Below, in pieces: positions 51,926-58,690 of a DNA stretch of 58,690 nucleotides; within the stretch, counting starts at the first letter, position 1, and each line of letters begins with the position of its first letter. The notes beneath the pieces were generated by a model that was not told the DNA's origin, did not search any database, and worked only from the letters and a program-made list of their open reading frames with translations. Source of the stretch: Halobacteriales archaeon QH_7_66_36 (lineage in GTDB: Archaea; Halobacteriota; Halobacteria; Halobacteriales; Haloarculaceae). The stretch spans positions 1 through 58,690 of the forward strand of contig PXQV01000008.1 of the NCBI GenBank assembly GCA_003021175.1, in the 5' to 3' direction. A program made the translations under genes and the position numbers.

Positions 51926-53500
51926 GTGCCGCTGGAGTCGCCAGCCCGGATAGCGAGCGAACTCGCGAGCCGTGGCTTCAACGCGTCCCGCGAGGCCGTC
52001 ACCCTGCTCGCCAGTGCCGCAGATACGGAGACAGCGCTGGCGCTCGCCGTCGAGGCAGTGCCCAACGACACCCTCGTTCTCACCGCCGAGGACGTGGAGC
52101 GGGTGCTCGACGACGGCCGCCACACGCGCCGCGACGCCGATATCAGTGATTCGAAGCCTGACGACCCCTCCGTTTCGACTGGAACTGACCCGGAGAATCT
52201 GAACGACAAGAGTGGAACTGCTCCAGTCGAAACAGAGGGGTCTTCGGGCGGGGCGGCGCTGGGGTCGTCGTTCGCACGCGACCCAGATATCTCGAAGCGA
52301 TCCATCAGCGTCGGGCAGGACATCACCGGGGAGTCGACGGGTACCGGCGAGTACGGGGACTTCGTGACGGTGTTTCGCGACCGCTACGAGAAGCTCGCCG
52401 GGCAGTTGCGCGGCCGGGTGAACCACCGGCCGACGGACTCGCTGCGCGCGATGCCGGGCGGGAGCAACGCCGGCCTCGTCGGGATGGTCAACGACATCCG
52501 CTCGACGGCGAGCGGCCACTGGCTAATCGAGTTGGAGGACACCCACGGCGTCTTCCCGTGTCTGGTCATGAAGGACAAGGGTATCGCCGACCTCGTGGAC
52601 GAACTCCTGCTCGACGAGGTGATCGCCGTCGACGGGACGGTGAGCGACGACGGCGGCATTCTCTTCGTCGACTCGCTCCACTTCCCGGAGGTGCCGCGCA
52701 CTTACGAGCCGAGCACGGCCGACCGTCACGTGCAGGCCGCGCTGGTCTCGGACGTGCACGTCGGCTCCGAGGAGTTCCTCGCGGGCGCGTGGCACCGCTT
52801 CGCCGACTGGCTCCACACCGAGGAGGCCCGCAACGTCGAGTATCTCCTCGTCGCGGGCGATATGGTGGAAGGCGTCGGCGTCTACCCCGATCAGGACGAC
52901 GAGCTCGACATCGTCGACATCTACGAGCAGTACGAGGCGTTCGCGGAGTATCTGAAGGAGGTGCCGGGCGATCTGGAGATCCTGATGATCCCCGGCAACC
53001 ACGACGCCGTCCGCCTCGCCGAGCCACAGCCCGGCTTCGACGAGGAGCTGCGCGACATCATGTCAGCTCACGACGCCCGCATCCACGGCAACCCCGCCAT
53101 GGTCGACGTGGAGGGCGTGAAGATTCTGATGTACCACGGTGTCTCGCTCGACGAGGTGATCGCCGAACTCCCAGAGGAGAAGGCGAGTTACGACGCGCCA
53201 CACAAGGCGATGTACCAACTGCTGAAGAAGCGCCACGTCGCCCCGCAGTACGGCGGTCACACGCGACTCGCCCCCGAAGAGGAGGATTATCTGGTGATGG
53301 AGGAGGTGCCGGACGTGTTCCACACCGGCCACGTCCACAAGCTCGGCTGGGGGCAGTACCGCCGCGTCATCGCCGTCAACTCCGGCTGTTGGCAGGCGCA
53401 AACCGACTTCCAGCGCTCGGTCAACATCGACCCCGACGCCGGCTACGCGCCGATCCTCGATCTGGACACGCTCGACATGAGCGTCCGCGACTTCTCCTGA
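51926..53500 (+). CDS. polB: DNA polymerase D small subunit (DP1)
   Basis: The 524-residue exonuclease subunit has the calcineurin-like metal motifs SDVHVGSEEF, AGDMVEG, IPGNHDAVR, MYHGVSLD and TGHVHKLGW, preceded by an OB domain (about 185-265). DP1 gives PolD its 3'-5' proofreading; the large subunit DP2 is elsewhere. The GTG at 51926 matches the VPLESPARIASELASRGFN start, with a TATA-like GCTTTTGCC upstream. Residues 80-107 are a low-complexity linker made by a palindromic DNA repeat. Confidence 0.93.
   Translation: MPLESPARIASELASRGFNASREAVTLLASAADTETALALAVEAVPNDTLVLTAEDVERVLDDGRHTRRDADISDSKPDDPSVSTGTDPENLNDKSGTAPVETEGSSGGAALGSSFARDPDISKRSISVGQDITGESTGTGEYGDFVTVFRDRYEKLAGQLRGRVNHRPTDSLRAMPGGSNAGLVGMVNDIRSTASGHWLIELEDTHGVFPCLVMKDKGIADLVDELLLDEVIAVDGTVSDDGGILFVDSLHFPEVPRTYEPSTADRHVQAALVSDVHVGSEEFLAGAWHRFADWLHTEEARNVEYLLVAGDMVEGVGVYPDQDDELDIVDIYEQYEAFAEYLKEVPGDLEILMIPGNHDAVRLAEPQPGFDEELRDIMSAHDARIHGNPAMVDVEGVKILMYHGVSLDEVIAELPEEKASYDAPHKAMYQLLKKRHVAPQYGGHTRLAPEEEDYLVMEEVPDVFHTGHVHKLGWGQYRRVIAVNSGCWQAQTDFQRSVNIDPDAGYAPILDLDTLDMSVRDFS
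52163..52242. repeat. 21-bp near-perfect inverted repeat inserted in the DP1 linker
   Basis: The arms 52163-52183 (GACCCCTCCGTTTCGACTGG plus A) and 52222-52242 are complementary at 20 of 21 positions, with a 38-nt loop. The palindrome encodes PSVSTG...PVETEGSS, and because of symmetry the opposite strand can encode the same peptide. It falls in the disordered linker between the N-terminal and OB domains, where an in-frame insertion is tolerated. Confidence 0.7.
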
Positions 53501-53562
53501 CGACACCCGACGATGCGGCATATCACGCTATGCTGCGGTTATGCTCCAACACAGCAGCGAGC

Positions 53563-53890
53563 GGCGGTATTCAGATAAGCGATGGCTGATTGAGCAATCA
53601 CGAGGGCGGGAATGAAAGGGGCCGTTATCGGCGGCGTCGCCGCCGATTGCTCGGGAGAGCGCCGCTCTCCCGGTGGGCGCTACGGGAAGCACGGCGATGT
53701 AAGCCGCGAGGCGACTGTGTCGCCTCGGCCCGCTCGCGCGGGGCAACCGCGCGAGGACACCGCAGCGGGCCGCAGGCCCGCGAGGAGCGCGGCGAGATCT
53801 GCTCGCGGCCGTGGGCCGCTCGCACGGCCCGTGGACCGACGGTCCACGCTGCGCGCGACCGTAGCGCCCGGGGGCTTTCTACACCTCGGA
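53563..53890 (-). repeat. Structured dispersed element, copy E (minus orientation)
   Basis: Read on the minus strand: GTGTAGAAAG, stem GGGCGCTACGG (53859-53869) pairing with CCGTAGCGCCC (53675-53685), then GGGAGAGC-GGC-GCTCTCCC and CGGCGGC-GAC-GCCGCCG hairpins, CCCCTTTC (from 53621 down to 53614), and a TCTGAATACCGCC end. The T-A pair of copies A and D is G-C here. Positions 53790-53888 are identical, inverted, to 58592-58690. The remainder of 53501-54005 holds only this element and a tRNA fragment. Confidence 0.78.
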
Positions 53891-53972
53891 CGTGCTCACT
53901 CCGTTGCGCGCGACCTCTCTGCTGCAACTCCCACGGTTCGATCACGCCTCGCTGTCGCTCGGCGGATACGGA

Positions 53973-53990
53973 CCGAGTGGGGGTTGAACC
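53973..53990 (-). repeat. 18-bp imperfect copy of the tRNA-Lys 3' end
   Basis: It matches 54010-54027 of tRNA-Lys at 17 of 18 positions, in the same orientation, 37 bp downstream of the tRNA 3' end. Like the tRNA-Asp copy, it may be an old attachment site. Confidence 0.45.
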
Positions 53991-54005
53991 GAAGCGAGAC
54001 AGTAA

Positions 54006-54079
54006 CGGGCCGAGTGGGAGTTGAACCCACGACCGTCCGGTTAAAAGCCGGACGCTCTGCCGGGCTGAGCTATCGGCCC
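54006..54079 (-). tRNA. tRNA-Lys (TTT)
   Basis: The minus strand gives a 74-nt intronless tRNA. The acceptor GGGCCGA pairs with TCGGCCC, the anticodon stem TCCGG/CCGGA encloses loop CTTTTAA with anticodon TTT, and the T-arm has GGGTTCAACTCCC. The discriminator is G and CCA is not encoded. A GTTTACC stretch at about 54105-54111 may be its TATA. Confidence 0.95.
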
Positions 54080-54130
54080 TCAGTGATACATAGCGCCATG
54101 ACGTGGTAAACAGTTTCGATGCGGGCAGGG

Positions 54131-54814
54131 CTACTCGTCGAGATACGACGCCAGCGCGTCGGCGACCACGTCGGCAGGACCGGTCTCGTCGAGCGCGGCG
54201 CGGCGGCGGAGGCGCTGGTACACGTCCGTCGGGAGCGACAGCTCGACGCGACCGAGTTCGACATCGGTGTCGCCGAGTGCTTCCTCGACGCTCGCGCCGT
54301 CGTTGACCCGAGAGGCCGCGGCGCGCACCTCTCGGACGGTGAGACCGTGGTCGAGCACGGCCCACGCGAGGAGGAATCGGGCCTCGCCGGCGACGCGCGC
54401 GATGTGTTTGGCCGCGGTCGGTGCGATCTGACCGAGGGCGACGTACCGGCGCACGGATCGGGGCAGGTCGTGGACGCGCGCCCACTTGCGGATGAACGAG
54501 ATGGTCGCTTCGCCGCCGGCCCGCTTCGCGGCGGCCTTGTACGAGCCCTCGCCGCGGACGAGCGCGGCACACGCGGCCGCACCCCGAAGCATGTACACGT
54601 TGTCGGTGCCCCCGGCGGTGTTCTCGGCGAACCGACGGACGACGTCGGCGGCCTCAGCGAGGCTCTCGGGATCAGTTGGGTCGAACCGGGCCGCCTCCTC
54701 GCCAGCGACGTTCCGCCGAATGACGGGTTCGCCGACGGGCGACTCACGGCTGGCCGTCCCCGTCGACGGCTGCTCGTCTGGGTCGGAGGCGCTACGCTTC
54801 TCTCCGGGGTCCAT
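54131..54814 (-). CDS. ParB-HTH-like DNA-binding protein with C-terminal ribbon-helix-helix-like end (DUF7119-like)
   Basis: The 227-residue protein has a disordered charged N-terminus (1-45). A central helical region (about 85-175) reads YKAAAKRAGGEATISFIRKWARVHDLPRSVRRYVALGQIAPTAAKHIARV (positions given in two parts), the layout of the ParB/KorB helix-turn-helix domain. The C-terminus VELSLPTDVYQRLRRRAALDETG resembles a ribbon-helix-helix. No ParB N-terminal nuclease/CTPase domain is present. It likely binds DNA; target and role are unknown. TATA CTTTTTATC lies about 30 nt upstream. Confidence 0.6.
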   Translation of the reverse strand: MDPGEKRSASDPDEQPSTGTASRESPVGEPVIRRNVAGEEAARFDPTDPESLAEAADVVRRFAENTAGGTDNVYMLRGAAACAALVRGEGSYKAAAKRAGGEATISFIRKWARVHDLPRSVRRYVALGQIAPTAAKHIARVAGEARFLLAWAVLDHGLTVREVRAAASRVNDGASVEEALGDTDVELGRVELSLPTDVYQRLRRRAALDETGPADVVADALASYLDE

Positions 54815-54934
54815 TCGTTACTGACTCGTATGTCAGGCGACGATAAAAAGGCCCTGTCGCCGTGCGCAGATGTCCGACGCCGCACTCCCCTGTGCAGTCC
54901 TCGGGCGGCCTCGCGTCGCACTCGCTGAAAACGA

Positions 54935-55084
54935 TCAGTCGTCGTCGCGCTCGCTGGTGTGCTCCCAGATCTCGGTACAGCCGCATCCGTCATCGACATC
55001 TTCGAGATGGCTCGTGTCGACATCCTCGTATCGGTCGTCGCGGTCCTCGTCGGACGACGTCTGCTCCTCCGACTCGCCGCTCAT
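54935..55084 (-). CDS. Small CGC-motif protein (49 aa)
   Basis: A 49-residue acidic protein starts MSGESEEQTSSDEDRDD and ends with the conserved-looking DDGCGCTEIWEHTSERDDD. The CGC pair followed by TEIWEHxSE is one I associate with tiny haloarchaeal proteins; the two cysteines may bind metal or act in redox. A GGAGGTGA ribosome-binding site lies just upstream, and the ATG overlaps the stop of a 19-codon leader ORF. Confidence 0.65.
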   Translation of the reverse strand: MSGESEEQTSSDEDRDDRYEDVDTSHLEDVDDGCGCTEIWEHTSERDDD

Positions 55085-55140
55085 GCCGTCACCTCCCCGC
55101 GGGGCGTACTCTGCGCCGCGGTGCTACGGGTTTCTCGCAT
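55081..55140 (-). CDS. 19-codon leaderless leader ORF upstream of the CGC protein
   Basis: ATG at 55140 opens 19 codons ending in TGA that overlaps the next ATG by 4 nt (ATGA). The TATA box at 55163-55171 is centred about 27 nt before this ATG, the exact spacing for a leaderless start. The ORF includes the Shine-Dalgarno of the next gene. This fits translational coupling; a function of the peptide itself is not evident. Confidence 0.45.
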   Translation of the reverse strand: MRETRSTAAQSTPRGEVTA

Positions 55141-55162
55141 CAGTTCACCGTACAACCTACGT

Positions 55163-55171
55163 AAGTATAAG
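55163..55171 (-). promoter_or_regulatory. TATA box of the leader ORF/CGC protein unit
   Basis: The minus strand reads CTTATACTT at -23 to -31 relative to the ATG at 55140. Confidence 0.6.
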
Positions 55172-55362
55172 CCCGTGCCAGTTCGTAATCACTACCCGTG
55201 CTGAGGAATACCGGGCGGTGTTGCTCGTTTCCCTGACGCTCGCTCGCGTGAGAACTACAGGACGACGGCGGGTCGGCCGTAACAGCGGTGTCACCGCATC
55301 CGACGACAGTCAGGGGTCGCCGCGAGCGTCGGGCTTACGTCGCTCGGTCGGTTCGCTGTGAT

Positions 55363-55698
55363 GTGGTCACCTCGGTTCACCAGCTCGACGACGGTGCGTG
55401 GGTGAGCGTCAACGACAGCCGAGAGGTGAACGTCTCGGATCTCTGGCAGCTCGCCCGGAGCGACTTCTGCGGCTGTGAGCAGGCCGACTTCCTCGCCGAA
55501 GGGTTCGTCGAGGTGAGTGCTGCCGCCGGACGCGTGGAGGCGCGCATCGCCGGCCGCTGTATCGCCTGTGGCGAGGAGGGCGTCACCGACTGGCTGGAAC
55601 TCGGGCGCGCCGACCCCGAGTCGGGCGAGTTCCGGTCGGTCGTCCCCGAGAGCGTCCACGTTCCCGACCGGCGACGACGGCTCGCGACGCCGGAGTGA
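55363..55698 (+). CDS. Small haloarchaeal protein with zinc-ribbon-like cysteines
   Basis: The 111-residue protein (GTG start chosen) begins VVTSVHQLDDGAWVSVNDSR, has FCGCEQADF and CIACGEEG (cysteines spaced as in a small zinc ribbon), and ends in a basic tail. An upstream in-frame ATG at 55288 would add 25 residues of basic, non-haloarchaeal composition. Function unknown. It lies 120 nt upstream of nirA in the same direction and might be co-expressed, but nirA has its own TATA box. Confidence 0.55.
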   Translation: MVTSVHQLDDGAWVSVNDSREVNVSDLWQLARSDFCGCEQADFLAEGFVEVSAAAGRVEARIAGRCIACGEEGVTDWLELGRADPESGEFRSVVPESVHVPDRRRRLATPE

Positions 55699-55790
55699 GT
55701 GGGCGTCGGCGAGTGGTACTGCATCACAGATACCAGCAACAGTTGCTTAGAAGCGGGAGCCGGGGGGATGTTTGACGCGTCTGGCGTGCG

Positions 55791-55797
55791 TATATGA
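55791..55797 (+). promoter_or_regulatory. TATA box of nirA
   Basis: TATATGA lies 22-28 nt upstream of the ATG at 55819, suggesting a leaderless transcript. Confidence 0.6.
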
Positions 55798-55818
55798 TTC
55801 GAGGACGTGTGCGTGTGT

Positions 55819-57591
55819 ATGCCGAGTAAAGTCGAGGGATGGAAGAGCGAGGCCTACGGGAACGAGGTCCGCGAGCACATCCTCGAGTTCGCCGAGGAGG
55901 GCTGGGACGCCATTCCCGAGGACGAACACGACGCGTGGTTCGAGCGGTTCAAATGGTGGGGTCTCTACCACCAGCGGAAGGGACAGGAGAGCTACTTCAT
56001 GATGCGGATCGGGACGCCGAACGGCGTTCTCGAACCCGGACAGCTGGAGGTCGTCGCGGACGTGGCCGACGAGTACGCGCGCGGCCCCGTCGACAACCCG
56101 GAGTTCGGCGGCGCGGTCTGTGACTGGACCACCCGCCAGAGCATCCAGCTCCACTGGATCAAGCTGGAGGACATCCCGGACATCTGGGAGGAGCTCGAAG
56201 CCGTCGGCCTCTCCACACAGCAGGCGTGTGGCGACTCGTGGCGCAACATCGTCGGCTGTCCCGTCGCCGGCAAGGACACCGAGGAGTTCATCGACGCGTG
56301 GCCCGTCGCTGAGAAACTCAACGAGCGGTTCAAGGGCAACGAGGACCACACCAACCTCCCGCGCAAGTGGAAGGTGTCCGTCACCGGCTGTTCGGAGGGC
56401 TGCGGACAGGGGGACATCAACGACCTCGCCTTCGAGCCTGCGGTGAAGGAGATAGCTGGCGAGGAGGTGAAAGGCTTCAACGTCCGCGTCGGTGGCGGGC
56501 TAGCCCGCAAGGAGCCGCGCTTCGCCCGCTCCATCGACGTGTTCTGCACCCCCGACGAGGTCGGCGACGTCGCCGGGGCCTGCTCAACGCTGTTCCGCGA
56601 GCACGGCGACCGCGAGGACCGGTTCAACGCCCGCATCAAGTTCCTCGTCGACGAGTGGGGCACCGAGAAGTTCCGCCGCGTCCTGCAGGAGGAGTTCGTC
56701 GACTTCGACCTCCGCTCGGCCGGCGAGGACCTCCGCGACGAGTACACCTACAACGCCGGCGACGGCGAACACGGCGACCACGTCGGCGTCCACGAGCAGC
56801 CCGACGGCAACTACTACGTCGGCCTGAGCGTGCTCGTCGGTCGGATGGGCGCAGACGACACCCGCGAACTCGCCCGACTCGCCGACGAGTACGGCTCCGG
56901 CGAGGTGCGCATCACCCAGCGACAGAACCTCATCGTCACGGACGTGGACTCCGACCGCCTCGACGCGTTCCTCGACGAGCCGCTTCTGGAGGACTACTCG
57001 CCGGACCCCCACCCGTTCATGCGCGGCTCCATCGCCTGTACGGGGACGGAGTACTGCTCGCTTTCCATCGTGGAGACGAAGAACCGGCAGGTGCGCTACG
57101 CCCGCTGGCTGAAGGAGAACGTCGAGGTGCCTGCCGGGGTCGAGGACTTCCACATCCACCTCTCCGGCTGTACGGCCTCCTGTGCCCAGCCGCAGATCGC
57201 GGACATCTCGCTGCGGGGCATGAAGACCCGCAAGGACGGCGAGCCGGTCGAGGCGTTCGACATCGGCCTCGGCGGCGGGCTCGGCGAGAATCCGCAGTTC
57301 GCCGACTGGGTCGAGATGCGCGTCGCCGCCGACGAGGTGCCGGGCTACGTCGAGAACCTGCTGGCCGTCTACGAACAGCGGCGGCGGGACGGCGAGAGCT
57401 TCCGCGAGTTCATCGCCCGCCACGAGGAGGACGACCTGAACGGCCTCGCCGAACCCGAGGAGACGAGCTACGAGGACCCGTACATGCACAACACGAAGAT
57501 GACGTGGTACCCGTACGCCGACGAGGACGACATGAGCGCCTCGCCCGCCCCGACGAACGGGCAGGGCGAACCGCTCCCGTCTGACGACTGA
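55819..57591 (+). CDS. nirA: Assimilatory nitrite reductase (ferredoxin, sirohaem), NirA-like
   Basis: The 590-residue enzyme has two sulfite/nitrite reductase repeats. In the second half the coupled [4Fe-4S]-sirohaem ligands are C-x5-C in ACTGTEYCSLS and C-x3-C in SGCTASCAQPQ. The first half has the matching TGCSEGCGQGDIND segment. It reduces nitrite to ammonium with ferredoxin; a sulfite reductase is the alternative, but length and wording favour nitrite. No nitrate reductase or transporter lies nearby. ATG 55819 fits the TATA box; GTG 55807 is possible. Confidence 0.88.
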   Translation: MPSKVEGWKSEAYGNEVREHILEFAEEGWDAIPEDEHDAWFERFKWWGLYHQRKGQESYFMMRIGTPNGVLEPGQLEVVADVADEYARGPVDNPEFGGAVCDWTTRQSIQLHWIKLEDIPDIWEELEAVGLSTQQACGDSWRNIVGCPVAGKDTEEFIDAWPVAEKLNERFKGNEDHTNLPRKWKVSVTGCSEGCGQGDINDLAFEPAVKEIAGEEVKGFNVRVGGGLARKEPRFARSIDVFCTPDEVGDVAGACSTLFREHGDREDRFNARIKFLVDEWGTEKFRRVLQEEFVDFDLRSAGEDLRDEYTYNAGDGEHGDHVGVHEQPDGNYYVGLSVLVGRMGADDTRELARLADEYGSGEVRITQRQNLIVTDVDSDRLDAFLDEPLLEDYSPDPHPFMRGSIACTGTEYCSLSIVETKNRQVRYARWLKENVEVPAGVEDFHIHLSGCTASCAQPQIADISLRGMKTRKDGEPVEAFDIGLGGGLGENPQFADWVEMRVAADEVPGYVENLLAVYEQRRRDGESFREFIARHEEDDLNGLAEPEETSYEDPYMHNTKMTWYPYADEDDMSASPAPTNGQGEPLPSDD

Positions 57592-57605
57592 CGCCGCGGC
57601 TTCCC

Positions 57606-57621
57606 TTTTTTGTCCTATTTT
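57606..57621 (+). terminator. T-rich terminator after nirA
   Basis: TTTTTTGTCCTATTTT begins 15 nt after the nirA stop, as expected for archaeal T-run termination. Confidence 0.55.
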
Positions 57622-57658
57622 CACGACCGACGAGCACCGCGTCCGACGGCGCGAGAAG

Positions 57659-58495
57659 CTACCCCAGTCGCGTCGGCTCCGTCGTCCGCTCGACACTGAC
57701 CGTCACGCTGTCGCCGACAGTGAATTCGTGGCCCTCGTGGAAGACGAGTTTCGCACCGAACGGCACCTGTGAGGCGAACAGCGACAGCCCCGTCGCGCGG
57801 ACACCGTTCGCACGGACGGCGACATCCGTCCACGACACCCCTCGGCCGTCGGCGGTGCCGACTTCACAGCCGAACAGCGACACCGACCCCTCGTGTGGCC
57901 GGAGCGCTCCGCCGCCGGTGTAGTGGACGAGGCCGCCGTCGAGGGGAACGCCCTCGTCACTCGCGAGCGCGGCGAACCCCTCGCCGCCAGTCGGCGCGTC
58001 GAGCAGGGCGTAGGTGGGCCCAGTCTCGACGACTGTCCCGGTTCCGTCCCACGCGAGCGGCGTCACGTCCACGTCCAGTTCGATCGGGAGTGAACCCGAC
58101 GCACGGTACGGGTTCGCGTCTGGGTCGCGAAAGCCGAGGTGGACGTGGTCGTCGACCCAGCGGCCGAAGAAGCCGGAGCGGACCAGCGTCCCGAGCGAGT
58201 CGTCGACCGCAACTCTCTCGCCCGACTCGACGCCGGGGTCGACGTGGAGCACGCGGGCGACGTACTCGCCCGTGTCGACGAGGATGAGATGGTCTTCGTC
58301 GACGGCGTACTCGCGGGGCGGACAGTCGACAGTCCGCGTGTCGAGCACGCGCCCGGCGACCGGTGACGGCGCGGGCCCGCCGCTCTCGCCGGGGTACAGG
58401 TCGACCGCACAGCCCCGGTCGTGGGCCGGATACGGCGAGTTGTACAGCGAAAATCGCTCGTAGCGGCTGACGACCGACTCCGGCAGCGTAACCAT
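57659..58495 (-). CDS. M23/LytM-fold-like haloarchaeal protein
   Basis: The 278-residue protein has AHDRGCAVDLYPG (H25, D32) and, later, DDHVHLGF (H116, H118), echoing the H...D and HxH zinc motifs of M23 metallopeptidases. PAPSPVAGRVLDTRTV and ILVDTGEYVARVLHVDPG resemble the beta-sheet core of that fold. The C-terminal half (about 135-278) is a beta-rich region with no match I know. There is no signal peptide, so it is probably cytosolic. Archaea lack murein, so a different substrate or a non-enzymatic role is likely. Confidence 0.55.
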   Translation of the reverse strand: MVTLPESVVSRYERFSLYNSPYPAHDRGCAVDLYPGESGGPAPSPVAGRVLDTRTVDCPPREYAVDEDHLILVDTGEYVARVLHVDPGVESGERVAVDDSLGTLVRSGFFGRWVDDHVHLGFRDPDANPYRASGSLPIELDVDVTPLAWDGTGTVVETGPTYALLDAPTGGEGFAALASDEGVPLDGGLVHYTGGGALRPHEGSVSLFGCEVGTADGRGVSWTDVAVRANGVRATGLSLFASQVPFGAKLVFHEGHEFTVGDSVTVSVERTTEPTRLG

Positions 58496-58591
58496 GACTG
58501 GCGTACGTCGGGAGAGGGTGTGGCGTTTACGACTCGACCAAGGTGGGAACGGTGGGGCTCGTCAAGAGTGGCACCAAGAGTATGCGGCCAC

Positions 58592-58690
58592 CGAGGTGTA
58601 GAAAGCCCCCGGGCGCTACGGTCGCGCGCAGCGTGGACCGTCGGTCCACGGGCCGTGCGAGCGGCCCACGGCCGCGAGCAGATCTCGCCG
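58592..58690 (+). repeat. Structured dispersed element, copy F (cut by window end)
   Basis: GAAAG (58601-58605) and the 5' arm GGGCGCTACGG (58611-58621) are present; the 3' half lies beyond the window. All 99 visible bases are identical to the inverted copy E at 53790-53888. The loop has a GTGGACCG-TCGGTCCAC palindrome. The preceding 58496-58591 shows no gene. Confidence 0.75.

Noticed and set aside
53625-54572. Long minus-strand frame across copy E and tRNA-Lys
   Set aside because: It reads through a tRNA gene and a palindromic repeat. The translation is arginine-rich and has no domain.
55819-57591. Dissimilatory sulfite reductase
   Set aside because: It is a single fused chain of about 590 residues with NirA-type wording. 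DsrA/DsrB would be separate subunits with ferredoxin inserts.
1-58690. CRISPR array
   Set aside because: No regularly spaced direct repeats of 25-40 bp with unique spacers are present. The repeats seen are dispersed and structured.

Overview
The window is a haloarchaeal chromosome segment (class Halobacteria). The signs are very high GC, acidic proteins, split RNA polymerase genes (B''/B', A'/A''), a HalX response regulator, a D-family DNA polymerase small subunit, archaeal primase PriL, TATA boxes about 25 nt upstream of start codons (leaderless-type genes), and a bacterial-type LeuRS. I cannot name the genus. Both window edges lie in repeats: a TnpB-family transposase on the left and a dispersed structured repeat on the right. 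Layout: 1-5.2 kb holds a cut-off tnpB, a DUF2237 gene, a flippase, a pilin-like exported protein, a HerA-like ATPase, a HalX regulator and tRNA-Asp. 5.4-15.7 kb is the RNA polymerase operon rpoH-rpoB''-rpoB'-rpoA'-rpoA''-nusA; rpoA'' carries a 491-residue intein and nusA an internal duplication. 15.7-17.1 kb is an accessory insert (two structured repeats and an MNT/HEPN toxin-antitoxin pair) that separates nusA from rpsL-rpsG at 17.2-18.2 kb. 18.3-30.8 kb holds small haloarchaeal proteins, an SDR, a beta-CASP RNase, a HAD phosphatase, a Hel308-like helicase, a MATE exporter, leuS and priL. 30.9-40.1 kb holds a divergent sulfurtransferase pair, an AI-2E family membrane protein, the thiBPQ ABC transporter, ilvA and pheA. 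40.6-48.3 kb is a 2-oxoacid (pyruvate) dehydrogenase block, all on the minus strand: lipA, then pdhA-pdhB-pdhC, rtcB and lpdA. LipA makes the lipoyl cofactor, E1/E2/E3 use it, and rtcB sits inside the block. 48.7-58.5 kb holds a histidine phosphatase, larE, a ferritin-like protein, signal peptidase, the PolD small subunit, tRNA-Lys, a ParB-HTH protein, a tiny CGC protein, nirA and an M23-like protein. The most unusual signal is a family of seven dispersed elements (about 15.85, 16.1, 29.7, 40.45, 48.5, 53.7 and 58.6 kb). They share an outer GRAAG/CTTYC stem, an inner 11-12 bp stem that covaries between copies, a variable loop with nested hairpins, a conserved AGTCCYACCC-type 3' flank and weak terminal inverted repeats. 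Two copies (53.8 and 58.6 kb) are perfect inverted repeats over at least 99 nt and bracket a 4.7-kb segment. Other unusual points are duplicated 3' ends next to both tRNA genes, a near-perfect palindrome inserted in frame in the PolD small subunit, a rare-codon AT-rich patch in rtcB, and mini-ORFs whose stops overlap the next start.
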